Position numbers and translations under genes: made by a program. Shown in pieces: positions 28,101 through 39,439 of a stretch of DNA of 64,000 nt; the first letter of the stretch is position 1, and each line of letters opens with the position of its first letter. The stretch spans positions 372,001 through 436,000 of the forward strand of contig JAQGDQ010000053.1 of NCBI GenBank assembly GCA_030141605.1, written 5' to 3'. The DNA comes from Tubiluchus corallicola (Eukaryota > Priapulida > Priapulimorpha > Priapulimorphida > Tubiluchidae). The notes under the pieces were generated by a model. The model was given only the letters and a program-made list of their open reading frames with translations, did not search any database and had not been told where the DNA came from.

Positions 28101-29528
28101 TTCACGTCTTGTTAATAGCTAACATCGAACACGAGCTAGAGCAACCCCAAGTTAAAATTAAACAAGGTTCAATCAGAATACAGTTAGTTAAACAATAATA
28201 AAAATTGTGATAATGCAAAATAAATAACTTCATACATACTTTCTAAACTGCCTGCCACTACATTCCCACACACACTAAGTATATAATTAGTTTTCAGTGC
28301 CCTTTCAAGTTATTCAGTAGGCAAAAAAAATCAGAGAAAAAATATTATTTTCCTCAGCAAACAATCAAAGGAAGCAAGATTAAAAAATACACTATTTACG
28401 TGTATTTGCTCAACAACACCTCACTGCCATCGATATCTTTTGCTGAAAACTCGTAGATAGACTTTGCATTTTTCCATGCATCTTTTTCTCCAGATGCAGC
28501 CTAGATAGATAAAAAATACAGCATAATTAAAAATTTATTGCACAAAACAATGATATATCCAAATGTAATTTTCGAATCTTTTGCTTACTTGAACTCATTT
28601 TACTATTATCAGCAAGCGCTACATCAACATCAAGTAGTTTGTGCATGCTTTGGAAAGGCCAGAGTCCAAAACTATAAATGTTCTGCATGAATATAACTAA
28701 CAAATTATCACCTGCTTTGCAACCAAATTCGTAATAAATTAGGCCACCATACTAAAGGCTTACAAAATCTCTCTAAAATCGTACAATTACATTTTCACAC
28801 AAATTGAACTGTTATAAAATATATATATACTTTTTACATTTGTCGCAATGTGGGCTTAGTGACCAAGGTCAAGCAATACTGAGCACGATTAAATGCATGA
28901 GTAGCAGTCGCCTAGAAAAATCACTTCCGGTCATTTCAATTACCTTTCTGCCACCATGCAGTTGAGTGAGATTGTATATACACGTTACATGGCCACAACA
29001 CCTGTCTGCCAGTTCAGCGTCTGACCCTTAATAATTAGATTGGTTCCAGTTCTGCCACAATCATCACCACAGTAATAAGATCCTGCCAAGGTGTGGTGGA
29101 TAAAACCATATTGCTGTGTGCTGAACTGTATTAACCAGATGGTATTTTTACAATTATAATTATAAATGCATGTTCTTAAGAATTTTTTGCATTACTCGCA
29201 ATGACAAATTTAGAAAATTACATGGCTACATTAGTGCAATTGAGTGCACATAGCCTATTTTCCCAAAACAGCCATGTTTGTAAGAGCAGCCAAACCCATC
29301 TCATTTGCCTGTACAGTTTCTCTTAACTTCAAAAGATGTAAACACTTGTGGTAATTTATTCTAGAAAACTGGCACCCGACACAGGAATATTCTACCAATT
29401 TCAGTATAATTTATATTTTAGCAAAATGGAAATTGCTATTAAGCGCTTACCATGACTGAAAGTCTAACTGCACAGACACCCGCAACTACTCCACCAACAG
29501 CCAGCAGACGATGCCCAACACTCAACAT
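22123..29528 (-). CDS. GPX4: Phospholipid hydroperoxide glutathione peroxidase, selenoprotein (GPX4-like)
   Basis: Exons on the - strand: 29528-29451, 28500-28400, 27594-27447, 25863-25718, 24483-24399, 22155-22123. They encode 196 aa. The in-frame TGA at 27557-27555, in the context [15 protein letters not shown], is read as selenocysteine 73. The other expected active-site residues are present: Gln109 (NQFGSQEPG), and Trp162-Asn163 (IKWNFTKF). The usual GPX4 features [13 protein letters not shown] and HPLWKYLK are seen, and the C terminus ends DLEKYF. The family reduces phospholipid hydroperoxides with glutathione. The N-terminal 26 residues ([17 protein letters not shown]...) are hydrophobic with scattered Arg, suggesting a mitochondrial presequence or signal anchor. 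Met26, the last codon of exon 1, could start a shorter cytosolic form ([10 protein letters not shown]). An acceptor-like TTTTCAG lies 8 nt before the first ATG, so an upstream non-coding exon is possible. Confidence 0.95.
23890..24003. repeat. Possible decayed pogo-like terminal region
   Basis: This carries repeated CTCGTAATAA/CTCGTTATAAG motifs and ends ...CCTCGTTATAAGTAG..TACTG, reminiscent of pogo/Tigger ends. No matching left end was found, so this is tentative. It lies in the last GPX intron. Confidence 0.25.
24640..25370. repeat. Possible long imperfect inverted repeat in GPX intron 4
   Basis: The left part (GCGTTTCATGG followed by CGACTTTGGCGGCTA, about 24669-24704) resembles the reverse complement of the right part (GCATTTCATGGGG followed by GCGACTT, about 25355-25330). 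The interior is unusually CpG-rich for this window. This could be an old foldback or MITE-like insertion. The match was judged by eye and is patchy. Confidence 0.3.
27675..27774 (-). pseudogene. Dead duplicate of GPX exon 4 inside GPX intron 2
   Basis: Read on the - strand, this aligns with the functional exon 4 (25863-25718) from its acceptor onward. TTTTAGGAA is the splice site. AAAGAATTTGC corresponds to KEFA. A TTAAATTTATTCTGTGTAGA block corresponds to VKFDMFS. Then AGATAAATACTGATGG matches KINVNG, and the end CAAGGAGGTACC matches the QGGT region. About 45 nt are missing relative to exon 4, and frameshifts and stops remove any coding use. It lies between exons 2 and 3, so it is a leftover of an internal or gene-level duplication, not a usable alternative exon. 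Confidence 0.8.
27842..27982. repeat. CA/CG-rich microsatellite with 48-bp tandem duplication
   Basis: Simple CA/CATA/CACG repeats in GPX intron 2. A unit beginning CATGCATATATGTACATTCA occurs at 27882 and again at 27930, a 48-bp period. It generates spurious His/Thr-rich frames. Confidence 0.85.
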
Positions 29529-30670
29529 GCACTTTGCTGAAAAGATGCAATAAAATCAGAAAAGATCAACTAATCTTTTCGCACAAAGGGAGCCCCACAT
29601 GTGTATTCACAAAAATGAATTTAAAGAATACAGTTGGCTGGAATTTAGAAAAGTCTACAGAATTAAGGGGATAATAAAATATCCTTATAAATTCCAGATA
29701 GGAGAGCATTTATTTATTCGTTTTGTAACTACAGTTCAGTTTTGTTCTCAAAACTCTTACAATGAAACAAGTTAATTGACATATTTAAATAAAATCAAAA
29801 CAAATTATTGGAATAATGTTGGAAAACATGTAACTACGAATTTTGTAAAAATGTTTTCTACACAAACTAGTGAAGCTCAACCAGACAAAATAATAATGCT
29901 AAATCAATGTTGCGTAACACAATTTAGGGCTGAGACTAAGCTGAGTCTTTTTCGGAATGAAGCACCGAAGCAGGTGTTTGGTTTGGATTCGGATAACTTC
30001 ACAGATCATTATTGAGAGCACTGATAAGTTTCAGTGTTCACATATGTGATGTGAAAGCTTACCACACTTTATTACTAAGATTAAAATGTTTTGTGCTTTT
30101 ATTTTTTCACAGTGAGATTTTAATCAAAATATAATTAACTAAATACTGTTAAATTAGAGGTTCAATAACACTTCTTATGATTTATTATAGTTATTACATA
30201 TAATTATGTTTTATAATATTAAATTGTTTGCCTGAATAAGAACAGAAGAAATTGTTGTCTTAATATACAAATTACCATACAATCAATGGTGTGATCTATG
30301 AAATGAGCACTGTCACACGTGACTTTTAGATGAATTAGCAAAAATTCAGAGAAAAGCTTTGAAAAGCTAAAAAGTACTACCTACTGGGAGATACCGTTTA
30401 AAATGGTTGTGCAGTGCCATGTTTAACACCCCTTTGAAAGTTTAACATAGACTCCACTCCTAGGCCCTAGGCCCAATCCAACACAGCCAAAAGAAAAGGA
30501 CTCTAGCCGACCCAAGCCAGAAAAATATTTCAATAGAAAAGCAACGCTGCCCCCACTGGAAATTTTGTCTTCCAGAGTCTACATTGGTCTCTTCAAACGG
30601 GAAGGGGGAGATTAAGGGGGTCTTAGCCCCTACTCAGTGGGCATGTGACAGGAACTGCTTTGCCAAGTAA
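29529..30670. other. Upstream region of GPX, nothing coding recognised
   Basis: This should include the GPX 5' UTR and possibly its promoter, but no clear CpG-rich core or TATA element stands out. A frame at 29776-30015 lacks any recognisable domain. Confidence 0.4.
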
Positions 30671-30671
30671 T

Positions 30672-32010
30672 GTAGATTAGCCACATTTTATAGTACCAAA
30701 CTTTCCCAGTATGAAATTGTTCCTCGTACAACATCTTCCTAGTTCCAAAACGTCCTTATACTAAACAATCCCAGCACCATATTTTCCTTGTATCAAACAT
30801 TCCCCGTATGACATTTTGCTAGTACCAAATTTTCCTGGAACAAAAATTATCCGGACCAAATTTATCGCGCACTAAATAAAGTAGACTAAAATTGTAGTCT
30901 GAAAATTATAGATTTCTAGTTCTGTTGCACTAAATAATTGTTTATTATGTTGCCTCTGATATATGTTTGCATAATTCAACAGATAACCAAAACAGGTACG
31001 CTCAATCGTTGTCAACCTGAGCAGTGTAGCAGCGATTCGCGAATGTAGGTAAAAATGGCACAAATGGAAAAATAGTAATTGTACAGGAAAAAATGGCACA
31101 GGAAAATGGCACAAATGGAAAAGAAGGTGAAAATGGCACACTTAGTAATACGTGTGTTTAGGGTTACAGTGGGGTATAATTATTTTAGTTTTTTTACCTC
31201 TGCTAAGGAAGTTATGCTTCAACACAGTTTGTTTGTTTATTTGGTTGTTTTTTGTCTGTTATGGCAGTAAGCCTGTTACGAAAAAACTATCTAACAGATT
31301 TCCAAGAGGCTTTGTGAAGAAAGGCAGGTATAGCTAGGGTACCAAAATGGGAATACTTCTGTCGGTTCTTTTTTCGCAAAACTTGAAAGAACACCACGTA
31401 CAAAAGAACATTCGTGAAGTACTTCATTGAGGTCTCAATGGGGGAATTTAATACTTCTTTTTTATTATCTCCACCTAGACACACAACTACGAGTTAGTTG
31501 CAGGTTCCATTTCGAGAAAATCTCGCTTGTAAACCGTGCAATGCTGTCTACAACCTTTGCTTATTAATGCATATAGGCCTATAACGTGACTTTGTACATA
31601 CATATTTGTCAGTCTATTAATGCGAAAATTAATGGTGGAAAGGTAGATAAATTATTTCGTGAATCTTCTGCTAGTCTACAAAATACCAATACATGTACAT
31701 TTTTGTATGTTTACTTGTTGATCTTTGTGTTACATTTTTTGAATCCAAATAATCAGACGAATAAGATTAGGAATGTTCGGCTTTGGCAGAGAGCTGCTTC
31801 TTACTGAGCGCATTCTAGTTTATTACAGAAATCAATTGCATCAAAATAACAAATGTGCCATTTTACCTACTTTTCTATTTGTGCTATTTTTTCCTGTGCC
31901 AGTTTTGCCATGCCATTTTTCCTGTACCACTATTATACCTACTCTTCCACGTGCGCCATTTTTACCTACTTTTCCATTTTTTCCTGCGCCACTTTTATCA
32001 TGTCATTTTT
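30672..32010. repeat. Foldback-like repeat region with degenerate subrepeats
   Basis: 30672-30870 is a degenerate tandem array of about 16-17 nt (variants of TAGTACCAAATTTTCC). 31045-31135 carries AAAATGGCACAAATGGAAAA units. 31853-32010 carries the same theme inverted (CCATTTTTCCTGTACCAC, TTTTTACCTACTTTTCCA). Inverted arms made of short subrepeats around a unique middle are typical of foldback-type elements. The open frames in this interval come from the repeats. Confidence 0.5.
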
Positions 32011-32266
32011 ACCATGCACGCGAAACGCGGGGCATCCTATCTGCGCGCAATTGCTAGAAATCAGCAGCAGTCGACCACATCGCTGAACATCCCGATTTCA
32101 ACGAACGAGCTATAATCATGAATCGCTCAAGCTTTTACTTTAATTACATTTTGAAAAGGATACACCAACTCTTTTCTCCACGTAGCAAAAACGGAAAAAA
32201 CGATTGCAACTTACAAGACGACAAACACGTGACAAATGACCCAAAAGCACAGGTTTAGATTAGAGC

Positions 32267-33087
32267 TTTAGATGCGTCCTCTTTGCGCACCAGAGCGGCG
32301 GATTGCGGTCATGCAGGTGCCGGGTATGCGGACTGCGGATTTTTAATGCATAAAATCAAGGATTTCACGCGAAATTGCAGCTTTTTAAAGCCACTTGTGT
32401 AAAATAAACTTTCAAGTGCTTGCCCAAGAAGTTTTCCCAGTTGCAGTTCGTTAAGCATGCCTTGCGCATCAAAGGGCTTGTTGCCACATTAAAGTAATTT
32501 ATTTTAAGATATGTCCTCACCTCATGCTTTCCTGCTCCTTCCTGACCTTTTACCTGGAAACTCCTAGACGCAAAACATTACTTGTAATTACAAATATTAT
32601 AGTTTTTTTACTCGAGCCTTTTATAGTTTGTGGTGTAGTGTGATGGGCACGATATGATCGGGTGAGATACTATGTACGTCGTGCTGTGTGTGTCAGTGAA
32701 GGTCTACCAGCAAATTGGGACCTGGCTAGTAATTTATTATTGATTCGCGATTATAGCTCATAACTCATATTAAGAAACGGTTTTAACAATAGGGCACACA
32801 TATCAAGCCTAGTTAATTTGTGCCTACATTTTTACAGAATGTGGATGTAAAAAGTTTTCATTAAAATGCGTTATAAAGAAAATTTCCTTCAATCCGCGGA
32901 TTTTAAAGGATGCAGATATTTACAGCTGCGGTTTTGCGGTGCGGATAAACAAGAAAGTGATATCCGCCCAGCTCTGTTGCGCACACACTTTATCTAATCT
33001 ATGCTTAAAAGAGATCTTTGGCCTAAACATTGTTGTTTAATCATTGATTCATATAAGCGCGTGCGCCTAGAGGACGCACCATCTAAA
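32267..33087. mobile_element. Terminal-inverted-repeat element hosting a hAT MITE
   Basis: The left end TTTAGATGCGTCCTCTTTGC and the reverse complement of the right end, TTTAGATGGTGCGTCCTCTA, share an inverted repeat of roughly 25 bp with small indels. The element's body is interrupted by the hAT-type insertion at 32291-32976. No coding capacity is seen. The superfamily is undetermined. Confidence 0.55.
32291..32976. mobile_element. hAT-type MITE with perfect 8-bp target duplication
   Basis: The ends are CAGAGCGGCGGAT on the left and, reverse-complemented, CAGAGCTGGGCGGATATC on the right. Both are immediately flanked by the same 8-mer TTGCGCAC (32283-32290 and 32977-32984). CAGRG-type ends with 8-bp duplications define hAT elements. 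The interior (686 bp) repeats GCGGAT/GCGGTT motifs near both ends and has no transposase. The insertion landed within the inverted repeat of an older element. Confidence 0.9.
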
Positions 33088-33299
33088 TCTATGTGTTTAA
33101 TTAATTTCAGGCGAAATTCATTACGGAAACGCTTTAGTACATTTTCACTTTTTCAGTGATCAAATTTTGTGCAGCCACCATGGAATTAGAGATGCGCGTT
33201 GCAGATCATCTCTTCAGCTCCCGCTAAATAACAACTCTCTTTAGTAAATAACATAATGGCAACTATAATGTCTAATCAGCAGATGCTCTGGGCACTTTT

Positions 33300-35760
33300 T
33301 AGAAAGGAGGTATTGAAGTTGATTACCGCATTTCTGGAGGCATGTTCGCATAGTTGTAAATGACTACATCACTGTTAGCCCATTAGGAATTAACATCACC
33401 ATAATGGTGAAAGATGTGAAAGTAATATGGAATGAAAAATGTGTTTCTCAACATCATCTATTAGTTGGCACACTGAAGGTCGAGGTTGTAAAAAGATTGC
33501 TGGCCAGTGGCGACTCGTGTATAGGTACTTTGGAACTGCAGTACCATCTATTTTCACTCAATATTATCGATTATATTCAATATAATATTGTCTTTTTTCT
33601 TTAATTCTTTCTTTACACTTGTATGGTCTATAACACATGATGATAGTGCTGTTTGCTTTACAGCCCAGCAGAGTGCGCTCACAGCTCAAGCATCGTGGTG
33701 CTTGGCTGTTGTGCCCACTCTCTCATACTGCACTTTAGATAAAAAGAGTGCTGTCGCTTAGGCAGTGTGTGTTGTAAGTTGTCACGTGCTTAAAAGCTGT
33801 GTACTGGTATATTCTTAAACTGCGACAATTTAGGATATCATAAGCAAACAATATTTTTGTTTAGGATTTTATCAAGTTTATCTATAAATGTTTGTTTGAA
33901 ATTACAATTACAGATTACAACATTAAAATTACACATGTTTGTTGCGTTTTACACAGTATTAAAGCAATTTCTAATAATTTTCTGAAGCAAACCCCCCAGT
34001 AATTTTAGCTACGAGCCGTCACTGTTGCTGGATTTTCAAGGCATTCCTATGTGCCAGTTAAGGCTTATGGTGTTGCTGAGGCTCACGTAGCACAGATATT
34101 ATGAATTTTAAATGGTATGTTGCTGACCATGCTGACTTGGTTGATGAGGTAAAATTGTTTAGGAAGTGGATGAAAATGAAGGACGTCTGGCTGTAAATGC
34201 CCAATGTAAATCCAAGGGACATGTAAGACGCAGAAGAGGCACAGGGGCAAAAACAGTGGTGTGGTTTGCTCAAGAAGCTAAAAGAGACAGGAGTTTACTT
34301 GAGAACTGGAGAGCATTGAAGGTCAAAAGCAGTTCTTTAGAATAGCAAAAGAGAGCACATGGGTGTAACCATTGTACTAGTTTGCCATTTTCACATTATA
34401 TCTAGTAAGCCTGTTTTGTGGCAAAATGGAGTTATTGGCATCGCAGCATTCTTTGTCCCATATTGCATATCTTACAACGAAAGAATCTGTTGACCAGAAG
34501 CTTTTAAGTGATTAAGTTATTGACAATGTCAGAAACCCAGTAAGTCCATTTTTTGCTCAAATTTTTAAATTAAATTAGGGAGTTCCTTTAAAGTGTACAT
34601 TTCACCGAAACTCCCGGTGCAATGCAGTCATGCAATACGGGTGAATAATTTATTGGCAAAGGAATGATATCCAGTTCGCATTGTTTTTGCGTATCTGGGA
34701 GCCTAGTAAGTCCCACGTTTGAACACAGGCAGCACGCACATTTTCAGTTATAACTTAGTAAGCCCATTATATTAAAAAGCTACTTTAAATAGCATTTCGC
34801 TTACAAAACAATAAAGCCCCTTTTAATGTAAGCCATTAAACCATTTGCTTCTCGGTAACAGAAAACAGTTTTTTTCATTTTGCCCATAAGTGGACTTACC
34901 ATTTCTGGAAGCGTGAGAGTTGTCTCAAAGATGAGTATGGTGGAGATTTGATGGAAAAAATGGAAGCAGTATACAGAAAAGTGTTTAACAAAGAAAATAA
35001 ATGGAATGGCATGGTAGAGTGTGATGTAGCGGAAAAACTGCAGATGGAACATTGAAGAAAAATCTGGACAGCACTTAAATTAATGCCACCAATTAAGGAA
35101 GCTGCAGACCTATCAATATTAATTGAGATGATGTACACCTCAACGAAAAAGAGTACTGAGTGGCTTACACAGTTATTGCTAGTTTTGCTGCTATTGAAGA
35201 CATATCATTGGAATTTGAGTTGGGGAAAAAGCTATTGATGCAATTTGTAAGACGGCTGAAAGAAAAACATTTGGAAAGGAAGAACAAACTGAAGTTTGTA
35301 TTTGCAAATCTAGAGAAAGCTTTTGACTGCATATTAAGAGAAGTAGTGAGATAGGTCTTGAGAAAAACAGGTGTGAGGCAGTAGTTGTAACAGTGATGAC
35401 ATTTTAATGATACTAGGACCATTGGTAAAACACATTGGTTGATAGCGAATGTTTTCCAGTTAAAGTAAGTGTCTACCTAAGTCCTGCACTGATTCCATTG
35501 CTGTCTGCTGTTATTACGAACTAGGGATCAGCTGAAATAAGAGACAGATTACCGAGGAGGCTGCTCTTTGTCGATGAAGAGATGGAGAGGAAGAGATGGA
35601 AGAGATGAAGAGGAAGCTCCAAGAAATGTATGGAGAGCTGGCTTGGCGTCAAAAGGTTTATAGCTAACAAGACTGAGACTGTGTAATGTGTGGACAATTG
35701 TGATTGTTCATGTGCATCAAATCTGTAATAGTGATAATATTGACAGTACATTAATTAGCA
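33300..35760 (+). mobile_element. Degenerate AP-endonuclease LINE (ORF2 fragments)
   Basis: Pieces of a LINE ORF2 are spread over frameshifted frames. Near 33404, MVKDVKVIWNEKCVSQHHLL resembles the end of the endonuclease domain. ADLSILIEMM and STEWLTQLL near 35110-35175 precede the RT. LKFVFANLEKAFDCILREVV near 35290-35350 is RT motif A. EIRDRLPRRLLF near 35540 resembles the stretch before the YADD box, which is broken. The region between about 33500 and 34900 has little recognisable coding sequence and may hold insertions. The element is not functional. Confidence 0.65.
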
Positions 35761-35829
35761 AACTGCCTGCTATTAAAACGTAGAAAAGATAAAATTTTAA
35801 TGGTAACACGAGTAAAACGGTTTTACTTC

Positions 35830-35832
<3 letters not shown>

Positions 35833-35860
<28 letters not shown>

Positions 35861-35861
35861 C
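35833..35861. repeat. (TA)n microsatellite
   Basis: A pure TA dinucleotide run just after the LINE remnant. Confidence 0.95.
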
Positions 35862-36198
35862 ACCCTTACCATGGTGTTTACCGCTTAGTTGACTAGTCAC
35901 TTACTTCTGAGTTGCAATATTATGGATCCACAAAGCCTATGAAACGTGGAAAACGAATTATTTTCGCCGATATTAAAAAATAATTAAAGGCATGAGAAAA
36001 CAAAAAGAAGCAGGCTTTGCAAACAACTTAAGGCAGCATTTCTGAAAAAAGCTTTGAATACTAGTTGTGATAGGTCTTAAAATTGAAATATGTTTAAAAT
36101 TGTTTCATATAGCATGTAATAATTAAATAATAATGATATAGTTTTTTATTTCAAACCAAAGGTTCATATGTTTACATATTTACAACAAGAAACAAACA

Positions 36199-36309
<111 letters not shown>

Positions 36310-36733
36310 TAACACACTAAATTAATAAACACAGGTGTATACGACAATCACACAGTTAGTTCCACCAAAGGCGTCTGATATGTGATGTAAATTTTGCATC
36401 ACTATGAAGTACACTTTGACATATAGCATTAGTATTACCAATAAATCTAGTCATTAAACTAAACACACATTTCCAAAAAATAGCATCAAAATAAGTTACA
36501 CCGAGCTGTGTACTTAGAGACTGAGCACTGTAATCATATTCATAATTAAAAAATTTGCGTTTTGAAATATTGTAAGCTACCTTGAGTTTTCTGATGTTGT
36601 ATAAATTAAAACGCCTCCAAGTGGCCATACCGTAAAAGCTATTGCAATATGCATTAAACAAACAAATTTTTACATTAGCTGAGCAATTTCCATATTTTCT
36701 GATAAGTTGATTGCTACAGCAATAATACAGAGA

Positions 36734-37561
36734 TCATTGATTAATTATATCAAGGCCATCCTTATTATCACTTGTAATAACGTGTCCCAAATATTTTTCT
36801 ACATTACAGTTCTTCAAATAATTATTTTTAAGTTTAATTTTACCGTAAACCAAAGCTTGTATTTTCTTTGAACTGATAGACATTAATTTGGTTTTTTCTA
36901 CATTTATCTTTACATCAAAATTGTCAGCATAAGAAACATAGACATCAGGCAGGCGCTGAAGTGCTGTAATAGTTGTTTCTACTGATAAACATACGTCATC
37001 TGCGTACAATAAATGATTCATAATTGTATTAACAATATTATGTCCAAGCTGAGTGCGTGACAATTTAGCACTTAAGTCTCTGAAATAGAAGTTAAAAAGA
37101 ACTGGAGACATTCTGCCGCCTTGACGTACCCCGTTACTTATGCCAAAAATTTTAGATTGGATGCGACCCCATCTAACAAACATACTTTGATTCATATAAT
37201 AGTATGTGAGTAAACAAATAGCAATATTTGGAAATGTAGTTTTCGTCAAATTTAAGAAAAGCTTAAAGTAATTTACTGTGTCAAATGCTTTAGATGCGTC
37301 TATAAAAACGACATGAACAGAACTATTTTGTGTTATGTAGTAATCAATGATTTCTTTTAGAGTGTCTATACAAATTTCTGTACCTAGTTTCTCGACATAG
37401 CCTAATTGGTTCGGAGTTGCAGGAATAAGATTTTTGTAACGATTCAGCAGTAAGGTTTGTATGACTTTACTAGCAGTGGTTGACAATGCTATAGGTCTGT
37501 AATTATTCGCCTTTATTATATCACCATTCTTATCTTTAACTAAAGGGACAAGCAAACTCAA
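36734..37561 (-). CDS. LINE reverse transcriptase domain (open 275-codon remnant)
   Basis: This is the longest uninterrupted frame in the window. In order it has NNYRPIALSTTASKV (RT motif 1, near residue 19), FIDASKAFDTV (motif A with catalytic Asp), NGVRQGGRMSPVLF (motif B), LLYADDVCL (motif C, catalytic Asp pair), KINVEKTKLM (motif D) and EKYLGHVI (motif E). It lacks its own start context: upstream LINE sequence continues in another frame, and its C-terminal continuation (36661-36356) is also shifted. The catalytic residues are intact, so the copy is fairly young, but it is not a complete LINE protein. Confidence 0.85.
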   Translation of the reverse strand: MSLLVPLVKDKNGDIIKANNYRPIALSTTASKVIQTLLLNRYKNLIPATPNQLGYVEKLGTEICIDTLKEIIDYYITQNSSVHVVFIDASKAFDTVNYFKLFLNLTKTTFPNIAICLLTYYYMNQSMFVRWGRIQSKIFGISNGVRQGGRMSPVLFNFYFRDLSAKLSRTQLGHNIVNTIMNHLLYADDVCLSVETTITALQRLPDVYVSYADNFDVKINVEKTKLMSISSKKIQALVYGKIKLKNNYLKNCNVEKYLGHVITSDNKDGLDIINQ

Positions 37562-38329
37562 GGGACAAGGAAGAAAACCATGACTGAAACATGAACTAAA
37601 AAAAGAGAAAGGAGTATTGGCAACAATATCGATGCGTACATAAAATGTTCTGCCTACATACCATCTGGTCCTGCAGATTTATGCGCAAAGAGGCTACATA
37701 TAGCATTGTGAACTTCCATTACAGAATTAGGTACAGCCTCAATGTTAGCATCCCCATTGTCCAATTGTCTACAGAATTCAAACGATTTTTATATTGCGCC
37801 CCCCCCCCCCCACATACTACAAATATCACATTCTCCATTAAATTCTCCAATGCGAGATGGAGGAGGCAATTTAGAGTTTTTTTGTTTTTTATGGTATTCC
37901 AGAATTGGTAAGATTCACAATGCAACAGACGATAGGCTAATTTATCAGCTACAATGTTCTGCTCATGCCTCTTACATTCGTGCAAAGCACATTTAAATCG
38001 CGCGCGTGACGGTTTTTCCACTACCGGGAGAGAGAGAGAGGGGGGGGGGTAGAGAAGACCACAGACAAAGTGTATTCTTTGCCACAGATATTTATTTGCA
38101 TGATCGGCGAATTCTGAAGACCAGCAAAGATTTCTTGTCTTCCTTCATGTTAAATCCGTAATAGATTACGGTAATTATTTCAATTATATTAAAGGATGTT
38201 AAACTTCCTGTAAAAGTTGGAAGCACCTTAGGAAAAGCATTTGGTAGGAATGTTGGGTCCCCAGGGGAATTGCCCAAGTCCTATAATTTTCACGTTTTAC
38301 CTGGCAAACGCACTTAAGATGCAAACATT

Positions 38330-38940
38330 ACTTATTTGGTGTGATAATAACATCAGACTTGAAATTTTCCCAGCAATTTGTATCCTCTGATAAGAAAGCA
38401 AACAAGATTCTGGGGATGATAAAGCGGCACATCGTTTCTAGAAATAAAGAAATTGTATTGAACTTATACATTGGCTTGGGTAGATCCCATCTTGATTACT
38501 GTGTGCAGCTTTGGAATCCCCATTATCAGAAAGTATATTGCTTATGGAAGGTATACAAAGGTGTGCTACAAGAATAATATTAGGTTGTAAAAATCTGACA
38601 TTTGGAAAGATTAAAATATTGCACTTTGACCATGCTTGAATTAAGAAGACACTGTGGAGATCTTATGAAGTTTATAAAATATTTACTAGAAAAGAAAACA
38701 CTTTACCCGAAAAATTCTTTAATTTAGTTGTTGATTCTAAAACTAGAGGACATAATTTAAAACAGTTTAGAGAGCGTTCACGTCTTGACATTCATAAATA
38801 TTCATTTTCTGTGAGAGCTGTGAATGAATGGAATAATCTGCTTGCCATGGTGATTACCGCAGCAACCACAGTAAAGCTTTAATCCTTAATCGACACTTAT
38901 TTTGTGGAAAAATATGGGGTTTCTATGAGTGTACTGGCTT
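38330..38940 (+). mobile_element. CR1-like LINE C-terminal fragment, + strand
   Basis: FGVIITSDLKFSQQ, ANKILGMIKRHIV and GLGRSHLDYCVQLWNP (38335-38520) match the post-RT region typical of CR1-type LINEs. After a frameshift, LELRRHCGDLMKF (about 38640), SKTRGHNLKQFRERSRLDIH (about 38738-38800) and AVNEWNNL (about 38818) complete the C terminus. It is in the opposite orientation to the neighbouring copy at 36150-38021 and from a different LINE lineage. Stops and shifts make it a pseudogene. Confidence 0.75.
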
Positions 38941-39164
38941 AACCCCTAATCATGACTGTATAACAGTAATTGATGCATTGTTACTAGCAAGTAGCAAAAC
39001 TAGCATATTTATGTACATCATTGAAACATGGGGTATAACGATTACTCAAGTCAGGCAGATTGACGTTTCTCAAAAGTATACTAAAGAATTTCTAAAGATA
39101 AAATTGGTCTCACATAATCAAAAATGGAGATTTATACGTGTACTGGAGTGAAAGAATTTCTTGG

Positions 39165-39430
39165 AATTCAAAAGTCAGGCTCCGAAGATTAAGATGGCTA
39201 GGACATCTTCTCAAATTACAAAATGAAACACAGCCTTAAAGGAAGCCTTAAAACCTTGTAAAAATATCACCTGGCAAACCAAAAAAAATAATTTGGATAG
39301 TTAAGATAAATCAAGATATTTAACAATTTCAGCCAAATCAGTTTTATTAGTACAAGAACTTACGCTATTAGATGCGGATAGGAGTGAGTGGAGTGCTCTA
39401 ATAAATGGTAATGTCTCAATGTCTACAATA
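39165..39430 (+). mobile_element. LINE 3'-terminal ORF remnant
   Basis: VRLRRLRWLGHLLKL near 39178 is the common RRLRWLGHVLRM-type motif near the end of many LINE ORF2 proteins. DADRSEWSALI near 39375 matches the extreme C terminus (D.R.EW..L). Frameshifts and stops lie between them. Its relation to the fragment at 38330-38940 is unclear; they look like separate families. Confidence 0.6.
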
Positions 39431-39439
39431 GATGGAATG

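Noticed and set aside
28640-28700. Possible relic of GPX exon 3 in intron 1
   Set aside because: Only a short CTGGCCTTTCC-type match by eye; too weak to annotate without an alignment score.
31773-32115. Phe/Pro-rich overlapping frames in three phases
   Set aside because: Products of the TTTTTCCTGTGCC subrepeats; open in several frames at once.
35160-35354. A 64-codon frame as a host gene
   Set aside because: It matches LINE RT motif A (FVFANLEKAFD) and belongs to the degenerate LINE.
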